A stretch of 43,455 bases of DNA from an uncultured beta proteobacterium. Lineage in GTDB: Bacteria > Pseudomonadota > Gammaproteobacteria > Burkholderiales > SG8-41. The stretch is from positions 1-43,455 of the forward strand of contig CADECM010000048.1 of the NCBI GenBank assembly GCA_902825845.1, in the 5' to 3' direction. Below are positions 18,220 to 26,543 of the stretch, in pieces. The position numbers were made by a program, and so were the translations under genes. The stretch's first letter is position 1; each line of letters begins with the position of its first letter. The notes beneath the pieces were generated by a model. It made no database searches, was not told the origin of the DNA, and was given only the letters and a program-made list of their open reading frames with translations.

Positions 18220-19344
18220 ATGGCAACGACGGACAGTACCATCATTTCCGCGGACTCACATGTATTCGAACCGGTGAATTTGTGGGAGTCGCGCATCGAC
18301 AAAAAATATCGCGAGCGCGGGCCGCGCTTCGTGGCCGATTATCAGGGCAAGCCCGGCACGTTTTTTGTGTGCGACGGCATCGTGCCGCGCGCCATCGACA
18401 GCATTGCCGCGGCGGGCATTCCCAAGGAGGATCTGGTCAAGTTCAAAAACGTGCATCACCGCGATCTGCGTCCGGGCGGCTACGATCCGGTGGAGCGCCT
18501 GAAGGATCAGGACATCGACGGCGTGTCCGGCGAAGTGCTCTATGCCACCTACGCCATGCAGCTGTACCAGATTCAGGAGGCAGAACTGCAGGAAGCCGCG
18601 TTCCACACCTACAACGAGTGGCTGGTGGAAATGTGCAGCCAGTCACCGCAGCGGCTGAAGGGCCTCGCGCTGATTTCGGTGTACAACGTCGACCGTGCGG
18701 TAAAGGCGTTGCAGCACTGGGTGAAACGCGGCCTGTGCGGCGCGATGATTGCCTGTGTGCCGCCGGAAGGCACCGAGTACAGTGATCCGTTGTACGAACC
18801 GTTCTGGGCGGCTGCGGAAGAACTCGGCGCGCCGATCAGCATCCACACGCTGACCAGCAACCGCACCGCGTCCTATCGATTCACGCGCGACAAGCGCGGC
18901 GCGGCACGCTACCCGGAAAACCCGATGGAAGTCATGCTGACGGTGGGCGAGATACTGACCAGCACGCTGTTTGACCGCCATCCCAAACTGAAAGTCGTGC
19001 TGGCGGAGGCCGACACCGGCTGGCTGCCGTGGCTGCTCGAACGCGTGGACCGCGGTCACCTGCGCTACGGCGGACAGAATGGCATCCACCTCAAGCTCAA
19101 GCCCAGCGAGTATTTTCACCGCAACATGATGGCAGCACTGATTCAGGATCGCGTCGGCGTCTATACCCGCGCCTTCACCGGCGCGGACAACCTGATGTGG
19201 TCGTCCGATTACCCGCACACCGACACCACCTGGCCCAAATCACGCCAGAGCATCGCGCACGATTTCGAAGGCGTTTCCGCGTCGGACCTGGTCAAGATGA
19301 CCTACACCAATGCGGCGAAGCTTTACGGGTTTAATCTGAATTAG
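18220..19344 (+). CDS. Amidohydrolase_2 family metal-dependent hydrolase
   Basis: 374 residues of the amidohydrolase-2 (ACMSD/2-pyrone hydrolase-like) family in a TIM barrel. The N-terminal ADSHVFEP replaces the usual D-x-H-x-H with a single His. ISIHTL (about residue 208) gives a further candidate metal His, and a WSSDYPHTDTTWP stretch near residue 328 carries the C-terminal Asp typical of the family. ATG 18220 has ACGGAGGC eight bases upstream. Family members act as decarboxylases or hydrolases on aromatic or ring-cleavage intermediates. The substrate is not known. Confidence 0.88.
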   Translation: MATTDSTIISADSHVFEPVNLWESRIDKKYRERGPRFVADYQGKPGTFFVCDGIVPRAIDSIAAAGIPKEDLVKFKNVHHRDLRPGGYDPVERLKDQDIDGVSGEVLYATYAMQLYQIQEAELQEAAFHTYNEWLVEMCSQSPQRLKGLALISVYNVDRAVKALQHWVKRGLCGAMIACVPPEGTEYSDPLYEPFWAAAEELGAPISIHTLTSNRTASYRFTRDKRGAARYPENPMEVMLTVGEILTSTLFDRHPKLKVVLAEADTGWLPWLLERVDRGHLRYGGQNGIHLKLKPSEYFHRNMMAALIQDRVGVYTRAFTGADNLMWSSDYPHTDTTWPKSRQSIAHDFEGVSASDLVKMTYTNAAKLYGFNLN

Positions 19345-19515
19345 GGGAGGGCTTTTCCGTCGCGGTTGCGTTTGCGAGGCGCGTGCCGCCTTGGACATGA
19401 ATGGCTCCGGCTGGAAGCAGTCGGGGTCGTTTCATTTTGACGGAATGGAAGGCTCGTTTTTTTGCCACTATCGGCCACGATTGATCACCCGAATTCCCGA
19501 ATAAGGAGCGCTTTC

Positions 19516-19878
19516 ATGAAAATCAGCCGGTATGGGATTGTCGAGCGGCCAAACAATCTGCCACATATCAGCGGTGCTGTTGTGCATGGCGACCTGGTCT
19601 ACCTTCAGGGCGTGACGCCCGAGCCTGGGGGCGATATCACCTCCCAGACACAGCAAGTGCTCGAACGGATCGACGCGCTGCTCGCGATGGCCGGGACCGA
19701 CAAATCGAAACTGCTCTCCGCGCAGGTGTGGTTGTCCGATATGCGGCTGTTCGAGGCGCACAATGCGGCGTGGAATGCGTGGGTAGATCGTGAGAATCCC
19801 CCGGTGCGCGCCTGTATCCGCGCCGACCTCGTGCGCCCCGGTTTGCTGGTGGAAATCATGGTGATCGCCGCGCGCTGA
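19516..19878 (+). CDS. RidA (YjgF/YER057c/UK114) family protein
   Basis: 120 residues, the normal RidA trimer subunit. RidA proteins hydrolyse reactive enamine/imine intermediates made by PLP enzymes; subfamilies vary in substrate. The conserved Arg that binds carboxylates lies in PVRACIRADL (about residue 97), followed by the LLVEIMVIAAR strand. ATG 19516 follows AAGGAG at 19503-19508. It may serve the neighbouring catabolic genes or clean up after the class III aminotransferase further right; that is speculation. Confidence 0.9.
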   Translation: MKISRYGIVERPNNLPHISGAVVHGDLVYLQGVTPEPGGDITSQTQQVLERIDALLAMAGTDKSKLLSAQVWLSDMRLFEAHNAAWNAWVDRENPPVRACIRADLVRPGLLVEIMVIAAR

Positions 19879-20271
19879 ACTGAGGTGTTTTCGCCGGCGA
19901 TGCGCCCACACGCGACAAGCAAAGATTGAAACAGCTTTCGCGCCCGCGCAACGTCTTCTGGATGGCCGTACAGGACACTGCCAACGCCCGCCGGCGCATC
20001 AAGGCGGCACCACTGCTGGCTCGTACGTCGGGCGCATGCGCCTTGCGTTCATCCCCGCGTGCCTGGTGCAGAATCCGGTTCGAAGCGCGCAAACGCAAGC
20101 CGTGGGGATGCGTGTCCCGACTGCTGCCGGCCAATGCAAGTCGGTCAGCCGGCTACCGGGAGAAACCGCTGCCCACGCCGGACCGCCATCGGCCGCAATT
20201 CTCCATGGCATGTCGCGAAACCGTAACGCTGCCGTCACGAAACTGAGGTACGGCCGCCGTAACATGAATGC
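19879..20271. other. Intergenic region upstream of the glycosyltransferase
   Basis: 393 bases. Open frames exist on both strands but show no family motif and look like GC-driven shadows. The right end carries a Pho-box-like array at 20210-20249. No terminator with a T-run follows the RidA gene. Confidence 0.5.
20210..20249 (+). promoter_or_regulatory. Candidate PhoB box array before the glycosyltransferase
   Basis: Four heptamers at exact 11-bp spacing: ATGTCGC (20210), CCGTAAC (20221), CCGTCAC (20232) and the weak CTGAGGT (20243), separated by GAAA, GCTG and GAAA. Against the Pho half-site CTGT(C/A)A(C/T) they match 5, 6, 6 and 4 of 7 by eye. The best 18-mer matches 14 of 18. A possible -10, TAACAT, lies at 20260-20265, which would put the start of transcription near the GTG at 20272. 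Confidence 0.45.
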
Positions 20272-21549
20272 GTGCGAAACGCAGAAGAGGCCGTCGTTGA
20301 ATCGTTCCCCGCGCAGCCCGCCAAGCTGCGTGTGGCCATAGTCACCGAAACCTTCCCGCCGGAAGTCAATGGCGTCGCGATGACCTGGGGGAATCTGGTC
20401 AACGGGTTGATCCGGCGTGCGCACGCCGTGCAGTTGATTCGCCCGCGCCAGTCCGTGGAAACCGCCGGGGAACCTTGCGCGCGGCATCTTCAGGGCGTGA
20501 ATCAGGTGCTCGTCAAAGGCGTGCCTATCCCCAATTATCCCGGTCTGCGCTTTGGGTTGCTGTCGCAAGGCCGCTTTCGGCAACTGTGGCGGCAACAGCG
20601 GCCCGACCTGGTGCACGTGGTAACCGAAGGGCCGCTGGGCTGGAATGCCATCACCGCGGCACGTCAATTGCAATTGCCCGTCACCAGCTCGTTTCACACC
20701 AATTTTCACCAGTACTCGACGCATTACGGCATGAGCCTGCTTAACGCATCCATCGAAGCCTACCTGCGCAAATTTCACAACCGCACACGGGCAACCATGG
20801 CACCCACGCCGAGCCTTGCGCAAGCATTGGACGAACGGGGCTTTCAGCATGTTTCGGTACTATCGCGCGGTGTGGCGATCGGGCAGTTTACGCCGCAGCT
20901 GCGCTCGCACGCGCTGCGCAAGCGTTGGGGTATCCCGGGCGAGAAAGACAGCGGCGGGGGGGTGGTGGCACTGTCCGTGGGCCGCCTCGCCCGCGAGAAA
21001 AACGTCAGCGCGGTGTTGAGCGCGTTCGCCGCGATGCAAACGCGATTGCCATCGGCAAAGCTCGTCTTTGTCGGCGACGGGCCGCTGCGGGCGCAACTTG
21101 AGCAAGCGTGCCCGCAAGCGCATTTCGCCGGCATCCGCACCGGATTCGAACTGGGCGAACACTATGCGTCCAGCGATATATTTTTGTTTCCCAGCCTCAC
21201 CGAAACCTACGGCAACGTGGTGGCCGAGGCGCTGGCGAGTGGGCTCGCCGTGGTGTCCTACAATTGCGCGGCCGCGGCTCAGTTGATTCAACACGGGCAT
21301 AACGGCGTGTTGGTCAAGCCCGGCGATGAATCGTCGTTCGTTGATGCCGCCGTCGATCTCGCCACGAATGACGGCCAGCGCGTGCGCCTGCGAAGCCGTG
21401 CGCCCGCCAGCGTGGCGCATCTGGCGTGGTCCGCCGTCACCGACACATTGGTTCAAACCTGGCGTCACGTACTCCAATGCCACGACAGCCACGGCCGCGC
21501 AACCGGCGGCGTGCCGCGGGCAGCGCACCTTACTCCGCCCAGCGCATGA
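20272..21549 (+). CDS. GT4-family glycosyltransferase (probable glycolipid synthase)
   Basis: 425 residues, GT-B fold, family 4. The N-terminal RVAIVTETFPPEVNGVAMTW binds the acceptor side, SFHTNFHQYSTHYG follows near residue 143, and the sugar-nucleotide site is FPSLTETYGNVVAEALASG (about 305-323, E-x7-E type). Relatives are annotated as GDP-mannose-dependent mannosyltransferases. Relatives next to PlcP-type phosphoesterases in other bacteria make glucosyl- or glucuronosyl-diacylglycerol under phosphate limitation. GTG 20272 is tentative; no Shine-Dalgarno sequence is visible, so it may be leaderless. The 3' end overlaps the convergent psd gene by 20 bp. Confidence 0.85.
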   Translation: MRNAEEAVVESFPAQPAKLRVAIVTETFPPEVNGVAMTWGNLVNGLIRRAHAVQLIRPRQSVETAGEPCARHLQGVNQVLVKGVPIPNYPGLRFGLLSQGRFRQLWRQQRPDLVHVVTEGPLGWNAITAARQLQLPVTSSFHTNFHQYSTHYGMSLLNASIEAYLRKFHNRTRATMAPTPSLAQALDERGFQHVSVLSRGVAIGQFTPQLRSHALRKRWGIPGEKDSGGGVVALSVGRLAREKNVSAVLSAFAAMQTRLPSAKLVFVGDGPLRAQLEQACPQAHFAGIRTGFELGEHYASSDIFLFPSLTETYGNVVAEALASGLAVVSYNCAAAAQLIQHGHNGVLVKPGDESSFVDAAVDLATNDGQRVRLRSRAPASVAHLAWSAVTDTLVQTWRHVLQCHDSHGRATGGVPRAAHLTPPSA

Positions 21550-22414
21550 GCGGCCGGCCCATGTGCATGCGCGTGCCTTCGTCCAGGCCCTTGCACAGTG
21601 CAAAGCCCTTGGGGGCGAGCACGATGATGGTCGAACCATGCTGAAACCACCCCATCTCCTGTCCTTTGGCAAACACCGCCTGACAGGCGATGCGGCACGG
21701 GCCGCGGTAGTTCAGATGCAACAGCACATCGGCAAAATGCAGGCGAATACTCGCCACCAGGATCGCCGCCACCGGCACCAGCGCAATGTATTGGCCGCGA
21801 GCCGGCCCGTCACCCGCGATGCGCGCCTTGATCAAGGCGCGTTCGTTCTTGCAAAACAGGCGTTCGACGCGGCGCAACGCGATGGGATTGACGTTCCAGG
21901 TATCGCCGGAAAAGTAGGTAACCTGCTCCACCAGGCAATCCTGCGGCGCGTGAAAGCGATGGTACATGGCCGACGTCAAGCGCAAGGTGACAAAGTAACC
22001 TTCTCGCCATGCGTGGCTTACCCGCGCCTCCTCACCCAGCAAATCTTCCAGACTGTAGGGGAACCCCTTGGCCTGAAACACCCGCGCGCCTTCGATTGTT
22101 CCGTGCGCGCCGATGATGGCATCGCACGGGCTTGCCAAAATCGACGGTTCAGTATCCACCGGCCGCGCGCCCGGCTTGAGCTCCCGTATAAAGCACTCGT
22201 GCATGCTGGCAAAGCGGGATTCTTTCGCCTCGCCAAGATCGAGCCCGGAAAAAAACCGCCACACCGCGATCGACGCATCGCGCACCAGCGGCTGTTCGAT
22301 TTTGCTGAACCAACCCATGAACTGCGTCAGCCAGCGCCGCGGCAGGCGGTTGGTCAGCAGAAAATTGATGTCCTCCTGCGCGAGAATTTTTTGCAGTTGT
22401 GCGCGCACACTCAT
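21530..22414 (-). CDS. psd: Phosphatidylserine decarboxylase proenzyme
   Basis: 294 residues; converts phosphatidylserine to phosphatidylethanolamine at the inner membrane with a self-made pyruvoyl group. The family is clear from YHRFHAPQDCLVEQVTYFSGD (about residues 148-168) and NERALI. The C-terminal FQHGSTIIVLAPKG supplies the GST self-cleavage site, whose Ser becomes the pyruvoyl group (the commonest form is LGST, here HGST). Start ATG 22414. It is convergent with the glycosyltransferase (20-bp overlap) and divergent from the aminotransferase across a palindromic element. No phosphatidylserine synthase is adjacent, so it may be a second decarboxylase acting on a special lipid; that part is inference. 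Confidence 0.93.
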   Translation of the reverse strand: MSVRAQLQKILAQEDINFLLTNRLPRRWLTQFMGWFSKIEQPLVRDASIAVWRFFSGLDLGEAKESRFASMHECFIRELKPGARPVDTEPSILASPCDAIIGAHGTIEGARVFQAKGFPYSLEDLLGEEARVSHAWREGYFVTLRLTSAMYHRFHAPQDCLVEQVTYFSGDTWNVNPIALRRVERLFCKNERALIKARIAGDGPARGQYIALVPVAAILVASIRLHFADVLLHLNYRGPCRIACQAVFAKGQEMGWFQHGSTIIVLAPKGFALCKGLDEGTRMHMGRPLMRWAE

Positions 22415-22441
22415 GATCGAATGACCTCACTACTCAACGAA

Positions 22442-22626
22442 AGGTGTCTCTATTCAGTCCCTATGAAACGTCAACGTTCTCCCTCACCCCTAGCCCCTCT
22501 CCCGAAAGGAGAGGGGAACAAGCTTTCGCCCCCCGGGACAAGGGCACACTTGAAGCGGAGCAGAGGGCGGCGCGGAGCGCCGGGTGAGGGAAGCTTTTGA
22601 CGTTTCATTGAGTCTGAATAGAGACC
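22442..22626. repeat. MITE-like element: long inverted repeat around a REP core
   Basis: 185 bases. The outer left arm 22444-22490 (starting GGTGTCTCTATTCAG, with ATGAAACGTCAA) pairs with the right arm 22582-22626 (TTGACGTTTCATTGAG then TCTGAATAGAGACC), about 45 bases with a few mismatches and small gaps. Inside lies a C-rich REP core with CCCCTCTCCCG at 22495-22505 and GGAGAGGGG at 22508-22516. No coding frame of interest is inside. It fills the gap between psd and the aminotransferase and ends just before the latter's ribosome site. Confidence 0.75.
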
Positions 22627-22637
22627 GGAAGGTTATT

Positions 22638-24317
22638 GTGAACGAAGCTCTGACCTGGTACGTCCTCAGCGGCGGCGCGGCGCTTTACGCGGCCGTGCGG
22701 GCGAAAGCGCGCCTGGAACTGTCGCTTGCCAAACATCGCTCGCTCGCCGGCCACCCGCGCATGGCGCGGCGTATCGCAGCCTGGATGCCGCACTACAGCT
22801 ACGGCGAACACCAAGCCCTGGCGCTGGATGGCGCGCCCGATGACGTGGTGGCGACGCGCACAGCGGCGCTGGAAACGTTGGGCGCCGAGTTTCAGCGGCG
22901 CTACGCCAGGAGTATCGAACAATCGGCGCGCGCCGAGAACGGCATTTCCGACATGCGCTTTGTCAGTGCCTATCGCGTGCCGTTTCAGTTTCGCGAGTGG
23001 GCGGCCGCGCGATTGAAGACCGCTTCGTTTGTGCAATCGACCCGCGGCGTTACCGTCACCGATCTGGACGGCAACGTGTTTTACGATCTTACCGGCTCGT
23101 ATGGCGTGAATCTGTTCGGCAACGATTTTTACAAAAGCTGCATCGCCGAAGGCAGCGCGCTGGTGAGCGATCTGGGGCCCGTGCTGGGGGCTTACCACCC
23201 GGTGGTCGCCGATAACGTCGAACGCCTGAAACGAATTTCCGGCATGGATGAGGTGTCGTTTCACATGTCCGGTACTGAAGCCGTGATGCAGGCGGTGCGT
23301 CTGGCGCGCTACCACAGCCGCCGCTCCCACCTGGTGCGCTTTTGCGGTGCGTACCACGGCTGGTGGGGCGACGTGCAGCCGGGCATCGGCAACCCGGTAC
23401 CCGCACGCGACACCTACACGCTGAAGGAAATGGACGAGGCTACGCTGCGCGTGTTGCGCCGCCGCCGCGATATCGCCTGCGTTCTGGTCAACCCGCTGCA
23501 GGCGCTGCATCCCAACGCCAACGCGCCGGGCGACTCGTCGCTCGTCGACAGCTCGCGCCGCGCCGGGTTTTCGCGTGAAGCGTACACCCGGTGGCTGCAG
23601 GCGTTGCGCAAGGTATGCGACGCGCGCGGCATCGCGCTCATATTCGACGAAGTGTTTGTGGGCTTTCGCCTGGCGCCGGGCGGTGCGCAGGAATACTTCG
23701 GTGTGCGTGCCGATATCGTCACCTATGGCAAAACCCTGGGCGGCGGCCTGCCGGTGGGTGTGGTGTGCGGCAAACGCGCGTGGATGAAACGCTTTCGCGA
23801 CGATACGCCCGCCGATATTTGCTTTGCACGCGGCACGTTCAATTCGCACCCCTACGTCATGGGCGCGATGAATGTATTTCTTCAGCGTCTTGATTCGGCG
23901 CCGGTGCGCGCGCTGTACGATGAACTCGATGCCACCTGGCATCGCCGCGCGGCCCTGCTTAACCAGCGCCTGCGCGACGCGGGTGTGCCGGTGCAGGTGG
24001 CCCATCTGTCGTCGATCTGGACCGTGCTGTACACGCAGCCTGGGTGCTACAACTGGCTGTTTCAATACTATCTGCGGCTTGCCGGCATTGCACTGAGCTG
24101 GATCGGCAGCGGCCGATTGATCTTCAGCTTCAACTACAGCGATGCGGATTTCGAGGCGGTGGTGCACCGCGTGGTGCAGGCAGGGCAAGCCATGCTGCGC
24201 GACGGCTGGTGGTGGCACAATCCGGCGCTGACCAACAGGGCGATTAAGCGCCGGCTCTTGCGCGAACTGCTGGCAAAGCGCTTCCAGGCGCGCAAGGATC
24301 CAAAAATAGTTGTTTAA
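22638..24317 (+). CDS. Class III PLP-dependent aminotransferase (GSA-aminomutase-like)
   Basis: 559 residues, longer than the usual 430. The first 75 residues begin with a hydrophobic segment (ALTWYVLSGGAALYAAV) that could tether the enzyme to the membrane. The PLP fold follows: MSGTEAVMQAVRLAR binds phosphate, CGAYHGWWGD is the ring-stacking region, and IFDEVFVGFR carries the Asp. TYGKTLGGG carries the Schiff-base Lys, and FNSHPYVMGA follows. This places it near glutamate-1-semialdehyde aminomutase, but it is clearly not the haem enzyme. GTG 22638 is preceded by GGAAGG. The stop codon is formed inside a copy of the dispersed motif. Its neighbours suggest an amino-lipid head-group reaction; substrate unknown. 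Confidence 0.87.
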   Translation: MNEALTWYVLSGGAALYAAVRAKARLELSLAKHRSLAGHPRMARRIAAWMPHYSYGEHQALALDGAPDDVVATRTAALETLGAEFQRRYARSIEQSARAENGISDMRFVSAYRVPFQFREWAAARLKTASFVQSTRGVTVTDLDGNVFYDLTGSYGVNLFGNDFYKSCIAEGSALVSDLGPVLGAYHPVVADNVERLKRISGMDEVSFHMSGTEAVMQAVRLARYHSRRSHLVRFCGAYHGWWGDVQPGIGNPVPARDTYTLKEMDEATLRVLRRRRDIACVLVNPLQALHPNANAPGDSSLVDSSRRAGFSREAYTRWLQALRKVCDARGIALIFDEVFVGFRLAPGGAQEYFGVRADIVTYGKTLGGGLPVGVVCGKRAWMKRFRDDTPADICFARGTFNSHPYVMGAMNVFLQRLDSAPVRALYDELDATWHRRAALLNQRLRDAGVPVQVAHLSSIWTVLYTQPGCYNWLFQYYLRLAGIALSWIGSGRLIFSFNYSDADFEAVVHRVVQAGQAMLRDGWWWHNPALTNRAIKRRLLRELLAKRFQARKDPKIVV

Positions 24318-24330
24318 AAACAAATACGTA
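24309..24330 (+). repeat. Dispersed AT-rich motif, copy 5
   Basis: GTTGTTTAAAAACAAATACG followed by TA. The TAA inside it is the stop codon of the aminotransferase (24315-24317), so the motif defines that gene's 3' end. Confidence 0.7.
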
Positions 24331-24335
24331 TAAAA

Positions 24336-24935
24336 TTAATGTGCTTTTCGCGGTTCGATCAGTTCGCCGCGCAGCAAGGCCAGCGGCGCCTTGTAGTAAA
24401 GCTTCACGTCATGAAAGGGGTCGGTGAGAATTTTCGACATCCACACCAGACCCGACATCACGTCTTTCAGGAAGAATAGTTGCACGGTCCGGAACAATAA
24501 TCCGCCCACGCCGATGGCAAGCCACAACCACCCGGTGTTGTGCACATAGCCCGCAAAATCCGCGTGCGGCTCAAACCAGCCCAAACCGCTCGGGTCCCAC
24601 AGCAGCAGCACCGGCGAGACCGCCCAGATCGCCATCAGCACCACCTTGCGCCGCAGGTTGTAGCCGACCTTGATGGCTTCCTTGTACTCGTGGGTGGCCT
24701 GATTCACCTCGTCATAGTCCTTGGGTTCGAAAAAGAAGTGGCCCGCCTGCCGGCTCACCATGGCGATCAGCCAGGCAATCAACGCCGCCGTCGCGGGGTC
24801 GTTAAACAGCGTCGCATACGCGCAGAGAAAACTCAGCGCGCTCACCAGGTGCAGTGACTGGTTAATGCGGCTGTGATGGTAATAACGATGATCGTCCCAG
24901 CGCTGAATCGACAGTTGCCTCAAGAACTCCGACAT
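24336..24935 (-). CDS. Mpo1/DUF962-like four-helix membrane protein
   Basis: 199 residues with four hydrophobic segments. HHSRINQSLHLVSA near residue 19 and SRQAGHFFFEPKDYDE near residue 61 match the pattern of Mpo1/YGL010w (DUF962) proteins: His-x4-Asn-x3-His, then Gly-His-x3-Glu. The yeast enzyme is an Fe(II) dioxygenase that shortens 2-hydroxy fatty acids at the ER. A similar lipid-oxidising role in the inner membrane is inference. ATG 24935 has AAGGA six bases upstream; an earlier in-frame start at 24974 lacks one. It lies on the leftward strand below the metallophosphoesterase (55 bp), so it may be part of that transcript. Confidence 0.65.
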   Translation of the reverse strand: MSEFLRQLSIQRWDDHRYYHHSRINQSLHLVSALSFLCAYATLFNDPATAALIAWLIAMVSRQAGHFFFEPKDYDEVNQATHEYKEAIKVGYNLRRKVVLMAIWAVSPVLLLWDPSGLGWFEPHADFAGYVHNTGWLWLAIGVGGLLFRTVQLFFLKDVMSGLVWMSKILTDPFHDVKLYYKAPLALLRGELIEPRKAH

Positions 24936-24990
24936 TTTGTATTCCTTGGATGGGGTTGGCTTTCCGGTTGTCAAATGATTCGCGGCACGC

Positions 24991-25800
24991 TCAGGCGCGC
25001 AGGCGTTCCTGTCCGGGGGTGGTCTCGAGTGGTGGCAGCAGCGGCACCATGGTCGCCAGCTTCAGTTCCGGCGTGCTGCGCACCAATTCCATTTGTCCGT
25101 CGCTGTGTTCCACCAGTGCGGTACAGCTGTCCACCCAGTCGCCGCAGTTGAAGTACTGAATGCCATCGAGCATTTTCATGGTGGGCGTGTGAATATGGCC
25201 GCACACCACGCCATCAAGCTTCTTCTGCGTCGTTGCGTGCGCGGCCACCTTCTCGAAATCGCCGACATACGCCACGGCTTTCAGCACGTTGCGCTTGGCG
25301 TAATCGGCGAGCGACCAGTGGCCGCCGATACCCAGCCTGCGCCGGCTCAACGAGAGCATGCGGTTGATATGCACCAGCCACGTGTAAGACAGATCGCCCA
25401 GCACAGACACCCAGCGATGACAGGTGGTCACCTGATCATACTGGTCGCCGTGCATGATCCAGTAGCGCTGCCCGGTTGCCGTGGTATGAATATGGTCGGC
25501 AACGATTTCCACGGCGCCAAACGACATGCCGACATACTGCCGGATAGCCTCATCGTGATTCCCCGGGACGAAGAACACCTGGGTGTCATGACGTGCCATG
25601 CGCAGCACCTTTTGCACCACGGTATTGTGCGTGGCCGGCCAGTAGAACCCGCGCTTCAGTGCCCACAAGTCGATGATGTCGCCCACCAGATACAAGTATT
25701 GCGTCTCGTATTCCCGCAGGAAGGCCAGCAGGCGTTCCGCCTGACAGGCGCGAGTGCCCAGATGCACATCGGACAAAAACAGGGTGCGTACGCGTTTCAT
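24991..25800 (-). CDS. PlcP/LpxH-type metallophosphoesterase
   Basis: 269-residue calcineurin-like phosphoesterase. Metal ligands are easily read: Asp11/His13 (SDVHLG), Asp41 (GDIID), Asn81-His82 (GNHDE), His117 (MHGD), His202 and His204 (CGHIH). It is usually annotated as UDP-2,3-diacylglucosamine diphosphatase. The length, the SDVHLGTRACQAERLLAFL opening and the YFNCGDWVDSCTALVEH end are those of the PlcP group. PlcP removes head groups from phospholipids to give diacylglycerol during phosphate starvation. ATG 25800 overlaps the stop of the upstream methyltransferase (ATGA), so translation is coupled. The Pho-box-like site at 26674-26691 would serve both genes. Confidence 0.8.
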   Translation of the reverse strand: MKRVRTLFLSDVHLGTRACQAERLLAFLREYETQYLYLVGDIIDLWALKRGFYWPATHNTVVQKVLRMARHDTQVFFVPGNHDEAIRQYVGMSFGAVEIVADHIHTTATGQRYWIMHGDQYDQVTTCHRWVSVLGDLSYTWLVHINRMLSLSRRRLGIGGHWSLADYAKRNVLKAVAYVGDFEKVAAHATTQKKLDGVVCGHIHTPTMKMLDGIQYFNCGDWVDSCTALVEHSDGQMELVRSTPELKLATMVPLLPPLETTPGQERLRA

Positions 25801-26543
25801 TGTTGTTGGGCGCTTTTTTTCCACAGATCGTTAATCACTTCGGCGCGCACACGGGCTGGCTTGATGCCCGTGAACACGTAGTAAGGCACTCGCAGCGCGG
25901 GCATGCCAGGGAACACGCCCAGTCCTTCCTGAATATTCCCGTGGTCGGTCAACGCGAACAGGGCGGGTACATGGGCTTTGGAGACATGCAGGTCAAAATG
26001 CTCGAACCATTGCATCCAGAACCACCGGCTTATCGTGCCATGCCGCTCGCGCGTCATCGTCGCCTGTGCATCCGGCAGGTAAAAATCGACGATGCCCAAC
26101 GTGCCGCCGGGCTTCAGTGCGGCCAGCGCATTGTCGAGCGCCCTTACCCAATCCGGAGCGTGGCTCAATGAATACGAGAAGTACACGCAATCGGCCGGCG
26201 CCGGCGAGTGGTATGCGCCGATACTGGCTTGAACGACGCGGACATTGGAGTGTGCGCTCGAGCGGCGATAGGCTTGCGGCAATATGTCGGAGCGTGGTTC
26301 GACAAGCTCCAGCGATGCCAGCGAACCTAGCTGTGCGCCCCATACATCCATCATGTTGCCGCTGTCCGTGCAGAACTCCACCACGTGACTACCCGGTATC
26401 AGCCCTAGCCGCTCAATCAGCTGCTGGCGGCCCGGCAGCGTGGAATCGCACGTTGCCGGGTGGGGGCGTCGAGTAGTTGAATAGGGGGATTGCGGGCCGT
26501 AAGCGCTTCTGAGACCGTGCCAGAACGACCGCAGCACTGTCAT
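25797..26543 (-). CDS. SAM-dependent methyltransferase (lipid head-group type?)
   Basis: 248 residues, class I methyltransferase. Motif I is non-canonical, HVVEFCTDSGNMMDV instead of a GxGxG loop. SLELVEPRSDI (motif II acidic end), VYFSYSLSHAPDWVRALDNALAALKPGGTLGIVDF (motifs IV-VI) follow in order. The order and size resemble phosphatidylethanolamine N-methyltransferases and the BtaB N-methyltransferase of betaine lipids. No btaA is nearby. The gene overlaps the PlcP-like gene by four bases, a strong hint that both act in one lipid pathway. Transcription probably starts near 26651 (see the site at 26658-26691). Confidence 0.7.
   Translation of the reverse strand: MTVLRSFWHGLRSAYGPQSPYSTTRRPHPATCDSTLPGRQQLIERLGLIPGSHVVEFCTDSGNMMDVWGAQLGSLASLELVEPRSDILPQAYRRSSAHSNVRVVQASIGAYHSPAPADCVYFSYSLSHAPDWVRALDNALAALKPGGTLGIVDFYLPDAQATMTRERHGTISRWFWMQWFEHFDLHVSKAHVPALFALTDHGNIQEGLGVFPGMPALRVPYYVFTGIKPARVRAEVINDLWKKSAQQQ

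Noticed and set aside
19926..20246. 106-codon frame between RidA and the glycosyltransferase
   Set aside because: TTG start without ribosome site, Arg-rich composition typical of a GC shadow, and it overlaps the candidate regulatory array.
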